Source of the DNA: Flammulina velutipes
Taxonomy: Eukaryota > Basidiomycota > Agaricomycetes > Agaricales > Physalacriaceae
Assembly: GCA_011800155.1 (NCBI GenBank)
Contig: CM022368.1
Coordinates: forward strand, 4,402,001-4,466,000
Length of the DNA: 64,000 nt
Reading direction: 5' to 3'
The position numbers were made by a program, and so were the translations under genes. A model generated the notes under the pieces. That model was given only the letters and a program-made list of their open reading frames with translations, was not told the origin of the DNA and searched no databases. This document shows positions 21,999 to 33,350 of this stretch, in pieces. The stretch's first letter is position 1. Every line of letters begins with the position of its first letter.

Positions 21999-23358
21999 AT
22001 GCCCCTTGCCAGTGAGCAAGACAGACTCCGAGGCCGCATTCCGGCTAGTAATTTCAACAGAGGAGGCTCGGACTCTGAGTCTGAGGATCCAATTTATGAG
22101 GAAAAGGATGCCCTCGCCATTGTCTCATCATCAAGTCCCAATGTGGCGTCTCCGTCGCCCAAACCTCCAATCAAAGCCCAACCAGAACCAGCTCTGCCGC
22201 TCAGTTCTGGGACCTTCGGAAAGGATGACACAATTCACGGTACATTTCTCATTCTTTCTGCGCTTTCATTCACTTACTTTGATTTTGCAGGAAAGTATAC
22301 CTTCGAGGATGATCAGGGCCATGGCGATGTTTCCGTCGGTCTCAAATTGACGGTTCAACTATGCGCAAAGGGATGGTCATTATCCCAAGGCGATTTCGTC
22401 GATCTGAATCATCGCCTTTTCGCTCCAGACGGATACCTCGCAAAGGCAAACAAGAAAGTTAGAACCATTGTGCTATATACGTTTAGGTTCTACGATCTTG
22501 ATTCATTCAAGGAATTCTGTTACCTTATGCGAGAACTACCTAGTATAACCCACTTCAGCCTGTACGGCATCCTTCTTTCCATCTCGGAAGAGGATCAGAT
22601 AGCGCTTAAATCTGATTTCCAACTTTCGCCAGAAAAGCCACAATTGCAGCGTCTAAACATCGAGGGACCGTTCTCAGGCGCATCCATTTCTCCTTGCCAC
22701 GTGGAATTATTCTGCAATCTCACACAACTGACAACTCTCATTCTTGTGAATACTACTCCTTCGCATATGCGCCACTCCGCCATCCACATGTCGGATGAGC
22801 TCATCTCAACTCTCACTTGCGGCCCGATGACAATATTATGGCTCGCAGGTGTCCATCCATACTGGGACATATATTGTGTAAGCCAATCCATCTATACATG
22901 ACATATGCTTAATCGAGTCCTTAGCCAGTTGCTTCATCTACGTCTGAAGCCCCCCTAGATTTCGCCATTCTACTCGATCTAGGGTCCGTCGTAGAAGCCA
23001 CAGAGCAAGTCAGTTTTGCTACAGCCATGATCGAAGCAGATGACCATTTTCGCATTCGCACGTTACCCTCGATGTCAAGGTTCCTGCAATTGTTGGTCCA
23101 TTTGCGCGTGGATCTCAGACAAAGGAGGATGTCGATAAAATCGAGGAGTTCTATGTTAAACTATCCGTTTTCAGAGAGAGATTGCTAACAAACCTCGAGG
23201 AAAGACTAAATTCAAGAACCATCCGACCATTTACGTTCAAATATCGGCCGCCTAGGGCAGAAGAACATCCAATCCGGAAACTCATTCAGGAAATCGGGAA
23301 CCTGGACGGAGCCAGTGACGGACGCATTGTTATAGAAGCTCTTCGTGATATCTGGTAA
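21999..23358 (+). CDS. Hypothetical LRR-like protein
   Basis: Four exons: 21999-22239, 22291-22877, 22925-23008 and 23080-23358, sum 1191 bases, 396 residues. The first intron is 51 bases and in frame, so it can be read through. The third has an unusual GTCAGT donor but is needed to reach the open frame VPAIVGPFARGS and the C-terminus (VIEALRDIW). The N-terminus is acidic and Ser/Pro-rich and likely disordered. The middle has leucine-rich spacing (LDSFKEFCYLMRELPSITH, QLQRLNIEGPF, LTQLTTLILVN), similar to F-box/LRR proteins, but no F-box is visible. Adaptor-like function is only a guess. A TATA box lies about 90 bases upstream. Confidence 0.6.
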
Positions 23359-23570
23359 AGTCCTGTCAAGTTATCTTGTCTGCTAGCGTGCGTAGTTAGT
23401 GCGTTGTATCAAATAGAAAGCATAGGATAAGACACGAAGCGCAAGGACTAGTGAGGAAAGTATGATATACGCCCGCATGGAGGATTCGACCGAACAATAT
23501 CGAACAAGAAGAAAATAGATGCTGTTCCATGATGAGAGCGAAAAATTAAAATAGTGGTTTCACCCTCAAG
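23359..23570. other. Intergenic, convergent genes
   Basis: Short spacer between the 3' ends of the plus-strand LRR-like gene and the minus-strand membrane gene. No feature is visible. Confidence 0.5.
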
Positions 23571-24280
23571 TTACAGGAAGAACAGACAACGAACGAGTAG
23601 AACGGCTACACCAATCTGCAGGAGGCGCGCATATAGCGGCACCGATAGATCTTCAGATTCATGGCGAGTGGCTCCAAAAGACTGCATCCCAGCGAAGGGT
23701 GATTCCGGATGCACGTAGCCGCCATGGTAGATGCTCTGATAACGCGAGGCAACGGAATCTGGTCATGTTCAATAAGGCTTGAGTTGAGAAGCGTGAGACG
23801 TACTGCTCCGAACACCTGATCTACCGAACCCGAGGCATCGCACGAGCCAGCGAAGAATTTCGCCGGGAAACCAGATAAGAATGCCACAGAGCTTGACGGG
23901 CCACGTGAAGGCAGTTAGGTGGCACAACAGGAAGACGCATCCCGATATGTAGGCGAATGAGTACACTTTGGCTAGAGGGAACATCAGGATTAAAACACGA
24001 CACACGTCGTACAGCTGTACGTACCAACGAAATCGTTGAAGATCAACCCATTCTCCAGTACTGAGAGTAGGCCACGCCAGGTAGGCACTTGGACGAAAAA
24101 CGTGGAGACGGGGAGGTACTTGAGAGACGAGGAGCCATGGTAGCCTCTTGCTTGCAACGAGGAGGTGGTGGTACGAACGAAAGCTGCGAGACGGTGTTTT
24201 GCGTCGTGGTTGAGGCGTGGGATGAAGATAGACACCGCATTCGTTACGGCGTATCGAATCTGCACATCTCGCAGTCGCAA
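23571..24280 (-). CDS. Hypothetical transmembrane protein with GVR/RYQS tail
   Basis: Minus-strand gene with at least three exons. The first visible exon reads VQIRYAVTNAVSIFIPRLNH and LLSVLENGLIFNDFV. A 50-base intron joins it to AKVYSFAYISGCVFLLCH, then FTWPVKLCGILIWFPGE and LGFGRS. After a second intron come SVASRYQSIYHGGYV and a hydrophobic end (AVLLVRCLFFL), stop at 23571. A hydrophobic middle and a tail with 'RYQS..YGG..' recall an Agaricomycete-specific family I cannot name. The 5' end is uncertain: no ATG in good context begins the first exon, so another exon may exist upstream. A decayed copy is at about 28.95-30.05 kb. Confidence 0.5.
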
Positions 24281-24976
24281 AAGGTGGTTCTACATATGCG
24301 TCAGGCAAAGTAGATGAGAGATGCTTTCAACGCACTAGAAAGAACGCGACCCAAGCAGACGCGCTAACCACGTAGCAGGAGAAACTTGAGCGTTCGTCGA
24401 CGAATGTTCAGTCCTTTCCATTCTAGATAGCGATGGTCATTGAGAGCAGACGAAGGGAGCGACGTGGTGGAACGAAAGCAAGATGGGGAAGATTACGTAA
24501 CATGGCTGATGGGCCCAAAATGGCAGTGAACGCCAGTGGCGATTGCTGAGTGGCACTATGCTGAGCGCGTAAATGTGGACTTCTAGTAGAAAGGGTGAAA
24601 ATGATATATAGTAGAGACAATGGATCATGTCGTCGATTGCGAAACTGCTTGGACCTCTTTGGAATAATGTCGCGAACACCATGCCTCGTTTCAACAATCA
24701 TACGTTTCACAATTCCGTACAAGTGCATTTCAACTCGTGATCGGGTTATCCTGCAACAAAAGGGCGTTTCGTCTTGCCATTGTTTGTCGTTACGCGTTGG
24801 TAGCTCCATTGTACATTTCCCACAGGCATATAAAACCAAGTACTTGGACACTTTCGTGCTCGTCCACTCTTTCTGCCCGTATCATTTGGACCTCCGGTTG
24901 CACAGAGATCCAAATAAATGTACGTAGATAACCACATTGCTTCTCTCCCGGCATACTGACCAAACATCATAGCCAG
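24281..24976. other. Duplicated upstream sequence between divergent genes
   Basis: About 24390-24560 resembles 29800-29930 (shared ACGAAAGCAAG, AACGCCAGTGGCGA). A GTACGTAG donor near 24917 and a CATAG acceptor near 24973 suggest a 5' untranslated or leader intron for the kinase gene. No separate gene is supported. Confidence 0.4.
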
Positions 24977-27247
24977 ATGCAGCCCTATATCGTACCCGCT
25001 ACTATTTTTTTGGACAGATACGTCCCAAATCGAACACACAGAGGACCCGCGGACAATATCTTTCACCATGTTCTCAATGTCGATAAATACGAAGGACCCT
25101 GGGTCAACCACGGAAGAATCCATCTGAATAATTTTGTGAGTCTTTCTTCAAAAGGCATTTTCTTTTCGTGATCTGATCATCTGTAGATGACCACGCTGGA
25201 AAAGGAATATCCGGAACTAAATCTGCTCTACAAGTCCCACGACAGTAAGACCAAGGATCGTAATGCACCTACCGTGAGCGGAGGTATCTACCTCAAGTCC
25301 CACGACACTCCCAACGGGAATGAAGACATTTGCATGCCTATCGAGGTCCAGATCTACGAGGTAGATGATTCTTGGAAGTCATCTATCCTAACATTCGAGT
25401 CGCAATGCAGCAGCTGCCCAGTTAGTAGCGAGAACGAGAAAGACATGTTAACACAAACAACTGTTCACTTGGCGCAGAGTGTTATGAAGCAGGTCAGTGC
25501 AACATATACTTTCTTTTCGCCCTCACTACTAATTGATGGCATACATACAGCATCGTCTTCATGTTTATCTCCTTCACCTCGGCCACGATGGTGCCCGTAT
25601 CATTCGCTTTGAACGTTCAGGTACCCTCGTCACCGAAATTATATCATACGACACCGAGGGACATCTCCTACTCGAATGGCTGTTGGCCTTTCATGCAATG
25701 TCACCCACAGACCAGGGCTTCGACCCTACAATTCGGCGCCTTCACGACACACCAGGTCACGGAGACGCAACATTGATCAACCTTGCCCGAGAGAAACTCA
25801 CACCGTTTGCATTGGCCGCCAACATCGACAAGGAACTGCTGGACCGTCCCGTTTATGAAGTGACTGTTTTCTCGGATATCGACGGGGAAGACCCCCATCA
25901 CGTTCTTATCTGGTTCCCTTTTTTCGAAGCTGCGTCTATAGCTGGGAGAGGCTCGTACGTGTTCCCTTGCTATGATAAGGGCACGAACAAAGTATGTCTA
26001 TTGAAGGGCAGCTGGCGCGAGTCTGAATTCGACAAAGAATGGGAGACTATTCGCGAGCTCAATACCGCTGGCGTACCTCACGTTCCTACCCTCATCTGCG
26101 CTGGCGAGCTTCCTGGTCAGAGAACTACAATCCAAGACCTTGTCGACGCTGAGTGGTGTATGAAGTTCAGCAACACGGAGCCTGTTCGGGAACGGCATCA
26201 CCAACGGCAGCTCTACAAGGAAGTTGGGCGTCCCCTCAACACAATAAAATCATCCCGGGAACTTGTAGGGACAATGTATCATGCCTTTGTCGGTGCGTTT
26301 TCATTCTTTTCGAGTCATTTGTGATATTGACATGATTACAGGCCACCAATATGCATACACTCAGTGCGACATATTGCATCGGGATATCAGCATAGGAAAT
26401 ATCATCATCATTGACTGGAAGCTCCTCCGAGCTGTCAACGACGAGCAAGAACCTGAGCTCGGTGATCCGAAACCTTGTCCGCAATGGTGTTCACCAGAAG
26501 TGGAGCTAGGTGGTGACCTTCAGCATATTGAAGGTCTCCTCATTGATTGGGATTTGGCACGGAAGCACGGGAGGTCGGTGGGCCGACAGAATGGACAGGT
26601 TGTGAGTTTCATGACTCTCCTTTTCTTTTCTGAGTTCTGACTATGCATAGGGTACTTGGCAATTCATGGCTTCCCGCATCTGCCACGACGACACCATTAC
26701 ACAATCCGTTGAAGACGACATGGAGTCGTTTTTGTATGTTGCCCTCTACGCCGGTTTGCACCATCTGTCCTACTCGGTTCCTCCGATGGAGGTTTGGTTG
26801 ATGAGAGGCAATGTTGACCAGCTGCTTAACGGCGCATACATTAACGACGGGAGGGTCACAGGAAGTTGGGACAAGCGGAACATGCTGCAACTCGGGCTTG
26901 AATATTTTGCCTCTGGGTTTCATTTTGATTCACTAGGTCTCAATAGATGGGTTGAATTCATCATAGCACGGTACGTGGAGTGGTACCAGATCTTATACCC
27001 ACGCGTGAACTTCGGTGTCACGGGTTCCATCGAAGTCCAAGTTCACGAGCACACCAGCATCCGTCGACATTTTGAAGCCCTCTTGCCGGAAGAGGAGAAC
27101 TGGACTTGCGATGACGTAGCAACAAGCCGCAGTTCTGTGACAAACGACGAGTCTGCCAATGGTGCGCCCAAGCATTCAAAGCGGGGCATTAGTCAAGTGC
27201 ATAACGTTGCAGGAGAACCTCTCGGGACGAAGAAAGCACGTACATAG
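24977..27247 (+). CDS. FunK1-type fungal protein kinase
   Basis: Five exons: 24977-25135, 25187-25492, 25551-26292, 26342-26601 and 26651-27247, giving 687 residues with phases matching throughout. The N-lobe has CLLKGSWR (candidate ATP lysine) and an E-rich helix (EFDKEWETIREL). The catalytic loop is ILHRDISIGNIII. The DFG position reads GLLIDWDLAR, as in FunK1 kinases. Then come GTWQFMA and EDDMESFLYVALY, the typical post-activation segment. The C-terminus is basic and Ser-rich (KHSKRGISQ), a possible nuclear signal. FunK1 kinases are greatly expanded in multicellular basidiomycetes; substrates are unknown. All key residues are present, so the enzyme is probably active. It lies between two copies of a membrane-protein gene (23571 and the relic at 29 kb). 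Confidence 0.9.
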
Positions 27248-27819
27248 TTTTGGACTGTTCAAACGTTATACCCTATACATTTATTTATTGTTCCGAGATA
27301 TGACAGTGTACATAGTGTTATTAAGTAGTTTCATACACATACACTTGCGAACGATAGTAAAACAATACTTGAACCATAGGCGTAGGTCTGGTATTGCCAA
27401 GTGCACGTAAAGATGTGAAAGTCCTTCGATAGCGTATGATGCTGCAACACTAGGCAGCTCTGCGAAGGATGGGATCTTGACGCCACATCTACATGGTGGT
27501 CATGAAACGCACACATGCACGATTTCCGGACGATTGGGAGACGTGGGCAAGAGACGGGCAGACTCATGGGCGTCTTCCACGTTGTGTTGCATATGACAAC
27601 GTCGCAGAAGGGCAACACCGAGCGATACGTGGTGAACATGTCGTCGATTGAGGCTACGAGAGTCGAGTCTCAATCGATGCGAGATTCGAAACCTACATCC
27701 AGATCCGGGGGACTACCCAGCGTCGAAGTACGATCCACTAGGCATGAACCGACTAGGTGGGAGATGGCTAATTCCCCAGTATCCCAAACCGCCTTGAACT
27801 TGTCGAAACCGCCAATGCC
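27248..27819. other. Intergenic, convergent
   Basis: Contains the 3' end of the kinase gene. Open frames at 27331-27639 (minus) and 27515-27952 (plus) have no recognisable content; the plus frame is mostly antisense to the next gene. Confidence 0.4.
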
Positions 27820-28895
27820 CTATCCGCATACCCAATATCCAGTTAACTCCCCTTTTGCGCCAAATCCGACGCCTCCTGATGGCCCTTTAATCCCTAATTC
27901 AAGACAGATCGAGACTGGAATCCCCAGCCCCAGCGTGTTGACAAGATTCTGATGTTGATACAGCTCCAGCGGAATGTGAGCCAGCCCTTCGTGCACGACG
28001 CTGACTGGCCTATCCGGATAGGCAACGTTACTGAATTCATCGAAACGCTCCCGATAGCCTTTCGCCAGCTGTACGTACAGCGTCGGGCGGTCAAAGGGCA
28101 AAGTCCGTGACCAACGGCCATACACGTTCGGTCTCTTCAAGTAACGAAACACCCTGCTGTAGGAGTTAGCGATCAGAGGTATCAGTAAAAGTGTTTCCCA
28201 AGGCCTGAAGGCGGAGTGTTCCTTAGGGAAGTCTTCATGTGAGGAGTGTTTGAGGAGAAGCTGCATCCGCGGGGAAAGCTTCATAGACTCCACCGAAGCC
28301 GTTTCGTCCATCTTGGAAGTGAGCAAGGATTGGGCATCGCAAATACGCGCTACAATGCGGAGAAGGGAAATGGGTCGCATTTTATGGCGTAAAGTACAGT
28401 GCTGTCGAGGGGCAGTCAAACGATTCCCGGTATCGACTTTGAAACTAGTATGTGATCCATCGATTTGATGTCTCCTGCGTCACTGCCGTCTAGAACACTG
28501 TTCAGTTTGTAGTCAACGATGGAGCATATAAACCGACTTACTCAAGTTGAGCGTGTGTGGTTTTCGCGAGACGAAATCTTGAGAAACACTTTGCGGATGA
28601 TGCGGGGCCGCGTCGAAGACGACCTGCGCTGCCGATGTATCGTCGTCTTCCAGAACGACGTCCAGTTTGATTGCTGGGAGGTTGTTAGAATATAGGATAC
28701 AGCCTGAAACGAGTTCTGCCTGCCTGTGCGCGCACTGGTATACAGACCGTCCATAGCAAGATAGCCTGAGCCCAGCTTCCGATGATCGTGTTCTTCATAG
28801 ACGACAAGAGTTAGCAGTTCTGCTAGAGAGGGGTTGAGAAATAGCTTGAGTGGACACGTGAAGAATACGCACACAGTCGTGTATAGTGTTGTCAT
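27820..28895 (-). CDS. Unrecognised multi-exon protein; better copy of the 0.8-1.7 kb relic
   Basis: On the minus strand exon 1 (from about 28895) reads TLVVYEEHDHRKLGSGYLAM. A 62-base intron leads to VVLEDDDTSAAQVVFDAAP and HHPQSVSQDFVSRKPHTLN. After one or two further introns, with joins uncertain, a long exon carries LLTSKMDETASVESMKLSP. It continues with FRYLKRPNVYGRW, PTLYVQLAKGYRERFDEF and VVHEGLAHIPLELYQHQN, ending near 27820. No domain is recognised. The copy at 830-1665 shows which parts are conserved. Whether the exons are still joined in frame cannot be settled by eye, so this may also be decaying. Confidence 0.4.
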
Positions 28896-30060
28896 TGCCC
28901 ATTCGTCACCACTTTATATCTCGGCGGGTGCTCTAGCCAGCGTGTTCCCCCTGGTGAAGATTCTCGACGAAGCGCCTCATTGTGCCAGGTAATGGAGGAG
29001 ATCTAACGCTGTCCGTCAGATATGAGTGCTAACGCGATGGCAGATCCAACCTTGAGAAATCAAAGGTATCCTTCTAGTAAGGTCATGTTAGCTTTTTGTG
29101 GAAGGGAAGAAAAGACGGAGGACACACCAGTTGCTCACGACGGTTCGGGATCAAATAAGACGGACACGTCTTGGATGTTGGGCGCCTTGACCCGGGTTGG
29201 TTGGAGTCCGAAACGGGATCGTATAGATCTTCTTCGAAACGTTGCGCGACGCGGTTCTTGCGTTCAAACGAGCCAGCGGGAAGTTGAGGAAATTCGTGGG
29301 GCTTCCGGATATGTAGCCGAATGCATAGTAGTTGGCTAGAGGAAATATCAGAATATGGACACAGCGCACATCGAACAGATTGCCATACCAGCAAAACGTT
29401 GAAGATTCATCCGTTCTTCAGCATCGTGAACAAGCTGCGCAATGTAGGCGCCTGGACTCAGAACGAAAGAATGGGAAGCTAGTGCCGAGATGCTGTAGGA
29501 GATGTGGTCGCCTCTTGAGCTAGGAGGTGGTCGTTAGACGAACGAAAAATGTTGAATGCCGTTTTATGCCCTGGGTTGAGGCATGGGATGATGATAGACG
29601 CGCCGCAATGGTTACGTCGTATCGCAAGCTACCCACGCATAGTCGGCGCAAGGTCCTATGCAATGAATAAGTCAGTGGAGGTGGATGTCAGATGTCTTCT
29701 ACGTACTAGCAAGACTGCGACCCGAGTCGACGAAGTGCGATGCCATGGAATACCTCATGCGAGTCCTGCCTTCCCTTTTCCCGTCGTAATATCGATGGGT
29801 ATCAAAAAGCAGAGATGGTGGCACGAAAGCAAGCTGCGGATGATTATGTAACTTCGCCCACAATTCTCCGATTGACAATGGCCCGAAATGGCATTGAACG
29901 CCAGTGGCGACTATTGAGTACCGGGTGCGCAGGTGTGAGCCTCTGGGTATGGAAAAGGAATGTAACCAATGTAAGGGAGCCAGTATCGCGAATTAGACGT
30001 CGATGCTCAATTTTATGTTCTTGGGATCTCCGAGTCTGGAACACGAACCTCTGCTATCCA
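28896..30060 (-). pseudogene. Relic of the transmembrane gene at 23571 and its upstream flank
   Basis: Patches align in the same orientation with 23571-24560. GAGGAAATATCAGAAT (about 29339) matches GAGGGAACATCAGGAT, and the translated ANYYAFGYISGSPTN matches AKVYSFAYISGCVF. The upstream AACGCCAGTGGCGA pair (29899 and 24530) also matches. Frames are broken and the SVASRYQS exon is not found. It flanks the FunK1 gene on the other side from the intact copy. Confidence 0.6.
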
Positions 30061-30828
30061 CATGACCTCCAAGCAGAAATTTTGAATTGAAAGGGAAGTA
30101 GTGTACTCCTTCAACGGAGAAGAAACGCCCTGTTTTCCTCACGTCTGTCAAAGCCGATGACCTTCGACCAGGTCGGGGCCTCGTCTACATCGCCTCATCG
30201 CCGGTGCCTCATCTCTCGAGCTATGCAATCTGTTGAAGACGAGAACCATCAGTCTAACCGTGCGGTGTCATTTCTATCGTCTCTTCCAGGTCTGTGGTGC
30301 AGTTCGATGTTGTATCACGCGGATATAGAAATCGTGTTCATACCAGTGCCGAGTAAGTGAACACTTGTTTGTAATGCGCTACGTTCTAGAGTGGCTGGCG
30401 ATGCTTTTAACTTGAAACATTGGCAACTACTAAAGGTTCGCTTGGCTGTGTGATGAAAATCTGAGACTGCTAGCGAGTAACTCGACATTTCGCTTGACCA
30501 CACTCTAGCTCAAACGCCAAATATGTATTTGGTGGCGTACACCGCAGGGCTGAAAGTAATGGGCACGCGTGCGATGCACTGAGTGGCCATCATATTCATT
30601 GTCGCGCCTCGCTGAATCTGGTAGTGGAAGAATGCGAGGTTTGTATCGAGAACACACATATCAGTAATTATATGGCTCAGCGTTGACAACGGTGGTATGA
30701 GCTGTGGCCAGTCCCGGAAGTCTTCGAAGCTAATGGGTAGCAACTGGGTCACTGGCGTCGAATATCCTGTACTCTGACATTCGAATATAAAATACGAGAG
30801 ACGCTGGCTTCTAGAATCATCAAACAAA
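30061..30828. other. Unassigned intergenic sequence
   Basis: No gene is supported. A frame of 125 codons on the minus strand (30510-30887) overlaps the start of the protease gene and has no recognisable feature. The upstream part presumably contains the protease promoter. Confidence 0.4.
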
Positions 30829-31730
30829 ATGTCTTTCCATATTGTTTCCAGAAGCCTTCTCATTAGCGCCGCTTGCATGCTGGTCATGCACGCCTACGCC
30901 ACACCGACCCCGAACAACGACAGCCGGTCATCCGTATCGGTAAAAGGTGAAATTTGTCCCATTTCTTCGAGATTACTGTCTCAACGTCGTCGTCGCAGTC
31001 CCCTCAAATGTAACGGCCGGTGCAGAAGAGGGAGTACCTGCTACGAACGAAAAACGTACAACGGTTTCAACCGAAGAGTGCTCCGAAGAACAGATAGCTA
31101 TTATCGAGCTCTCTGCTGCAGCCGCGGATGCGTACGCTGCCGAGTCGTATGAGTGAGTATGGATTCTCGTTCTCAAGCGCGAGACGTTGACGTACTACAT
31201 TCATAGTTATATGAAGCATAGTCATGGCGAGCATGCTCGATACGTATGGTGGTTCGGACCATGGAGTCAACGGAGACAGCCCCCCAACGAAGAAGAGCGT
31301 GTTAGGACGCATGTTAAGAATGCGTACAAGGCTATGACGGCGCGTTCGTTCGTCTCGGGATACACGTATGACTGCGATTGCGAGTTCGAGGTGATTGCGT
31401 TCGTCGACGGCGCGAGGTACGTCCTTTCTCCCATATCAGCTTGTGCGTCCTATTTACATGCGGGGCAGGTACAACCAACGTCCGAGACCGGTGATCAACC
31501 TCTGCAATAGATTCTGGGGCGAAAACGTCCCCAATTCCGGGCATAATTCCCGCGCAGGCACATTGATCCACGAAGCGTCTCATTTTCATGACGTTGCAAG
31601 GTCAGAGGATCATGACGGATATCGCGATATGGCCGGGACCCATGCGTTGGCTTTGTACTACCCAGAGGTGGCAGCGCAAAGTGCTAATAACTATAGATTC
31701 TTCTCAGAGAACAGAGATAATTTGGATTAG
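30829..31730 (+). CDS. Secreted M35-type metalloprotease (deuterolysin / peptidyl-Lys endopeptidase-like)
   Basis: Four exons: 30829-30946, 30999-31152, 31207-31416 and 31469-31730, sum 744 bases, 247 residues. The signal peptide is MSFHIVSRSLLISAACMLV, cleaved near AYA-TPTP. The catalytic exon reads VINLCNRFWG, then TLIHEASHF (the HExxH zinc site) and YRDMAG, where the Asp is the likely third ligand of aspzincins. It ends ALALYYPEVAAQSANNYRFF, matching the family's 'A..NA..Y.FF' end. Paired Cys (CDCE, C in LCNRF) are present. The chain is shorter than typical family members (about 340-350 residues), mainly because the propeptide is reduced to some 80 residues. The product is probably an extracellular zinc endopeptidase; specificity cannot be told. 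Confidence 0.85.
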
Positions 31731-32637
31731 TTTACTAAAATGCGGCTTGACCATTAAGTACGCCACCGTAGAATGTCATTTCGCATTCGTTCTTTCTTCC
31801 GGTCCGAATCCTCGAACGCCATTTCTTCCTAATTCCTGCCACTGTGGTATGTACTTCAAGTACCGGAGCTCCCCGTATCCAATTGGTTGATGAATAAAGG
31901 CGAAATATCCCTTTGCAAGAACATTCATCTTTACAGTATCAGTCCAAGAGTTAGACGAACGACAAGCGTGCCCTCAAGTCGTACGAACAAGCGCATGTGC
32001 ACGTTGTCTATAATGCTCTCGGCCGAATCTTAGGCGTAAAGTCTTCTAAACCTGCCGCGCAAAGGCTGCTTCGCTAGTGCTCTCCTTATTGCTTCTATGA
32101 CATGGTCTTTGCTATTGATCAAAGAGACGTCTGATTATTCCAAGCGTTCACAAGACTAAAGCTAATTCATTAACGTTGCACATGGACGGTCGGATGGTAG
32201 ACGGTATTTTTGCCATTCATGTCAACGAAGTACTTCTCTGGGTGTATAAAATCCTCCAGGTTCTCGCTAAGCAATAGACTCCAAATGTGACACAATGAAT
32301 AGCAAGCCGTTCTCTAGCCGGCGGCTAATGCTGCATCTCACATTGAATCTGTGCATATATGTAACTCCGATTCGTATACTTACTACGCTTTTCAAACTAA
32401 CAAAACGTTAGCTACATTTACAAGTCTTTTCAAAGATATTGCAAGACACAATCAAAACAGCTCAACCATCTCGTACGCCACACTAACCAAAATAGTAACC
32501 CAAGTACCTATCACCTGCGCTCATCTTGATCGGAGGCAATACACAGCCCTACCCCGTCACTGTTCACATTCAACGAGTCGGTAAATTCCCGGACTGATGC
32601 AGAAAACAGTGGCGCTTCGACTCGCGTAGATCGGATC
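31731..32637. other. Intergenic, no feature seen
   Basis: AT-richer than its neighbours, no repeat partner in the window, no long frame with support. The protease 3' untranslated region is at its left end. Confidence 0.4.
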
Positions 32638-33207
32638 ATGATGTTGATGCTTGTGTGGCGTAAGCAGGATGGAAACTTGAAGAGGAAACGACGTCGCCTA
32701 TATCGCGCGCCCTCCCGATCGCCGAGAAGATTTGCGGTGTGCGTGGATTTGCGCGTACCTGGGCCTGATCTACTGGGTCCTACAGAGCACAACTTTGTGG
32801 GGCGGTTAGTGCCTATCTGGTGTGCCTCGGGTATTAGAGTTCAGGCCTTCGAGACGCGGATGGAAGATAATGAACACTATGTTCAACCCTTACTGAACGT
32901 CCTTCTGTTTGACATTCGCGATGTGGCGCACCATATCATGTTTCGTCTTCAACCCGCATTAACGTTATGTAGAAGATGTATATCCGGTATACATCTACGC
33001 GACCCACAGGGACGTCGAGTTCAAGATGATAGAACACATTTTCGCACGTTTTCGACCGTTTGTGGCAGATTTCGCTCACGCAACGCTATCAGGTTACACA
33101 GTACAGCTTTTATTCGAATTCAACTGGTATATGTACTTATGTACGCGAAGAAAGTATTAGACAACAGATACGTATGTATACGAGGATATCACCAAAACAT
33201 AAAATAG
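32638..33207 (+). CDS. Hypothetical protein, single open frame
   Basis: An uninterrupted frame of 189 codons starting MMLMLVWRKQDGNLKRKRRR. It is basic, with CVDLRVPGPDLLGPTEHNF, FDIRDVAHHIMF and many Arg/Cys residues. No domain, signal peptide or paralogue is seen. The length is above what is usual by chance here, but the composition does not strongly indicate a real protein. It ends about 140 bases before the 3' end of the zinc-finger gene on the other strand. Confidence 0.25.
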   Translation: MMLMLVWRKQDGNLKRKRRRLYRAPSRSPRRFAVCVDLRVPGPDLLGPTEHNFVGRLVPIWCASGIRVQAFETRMEDNEHYVQPLLNVLLFDIRDVAHHIMFRLQPALTLCRRCISGIHLRDPQGRRVQDDRTHFRTFSTVCGRFRSRNAIRLHSTAFIRIQLVYVLMYAKKVLDNRYVCIRGYHQNIK

Positions 33208-33350
33208 TATTTAACATTACCAAAGAGACGACGACAGCCCAAGACGAAATGACAAGAAGGCCCGAGGCGAAAAAGAACGTGAATAAAAGAATGCAGAGCA
33301 GTAAAGAAGAATGAATATCGAAACAAAAAGAGTCCGTCGAGGGCTACGTG

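Noticed and set aside
24423..24927. Frames of 142 (minus) and 110 (plus) codons upstream of the kinase
   Set aside because: The region is a diverged non-coding duplicate of 29.8-30.0 kb, and the frames are not conserved between the copies.
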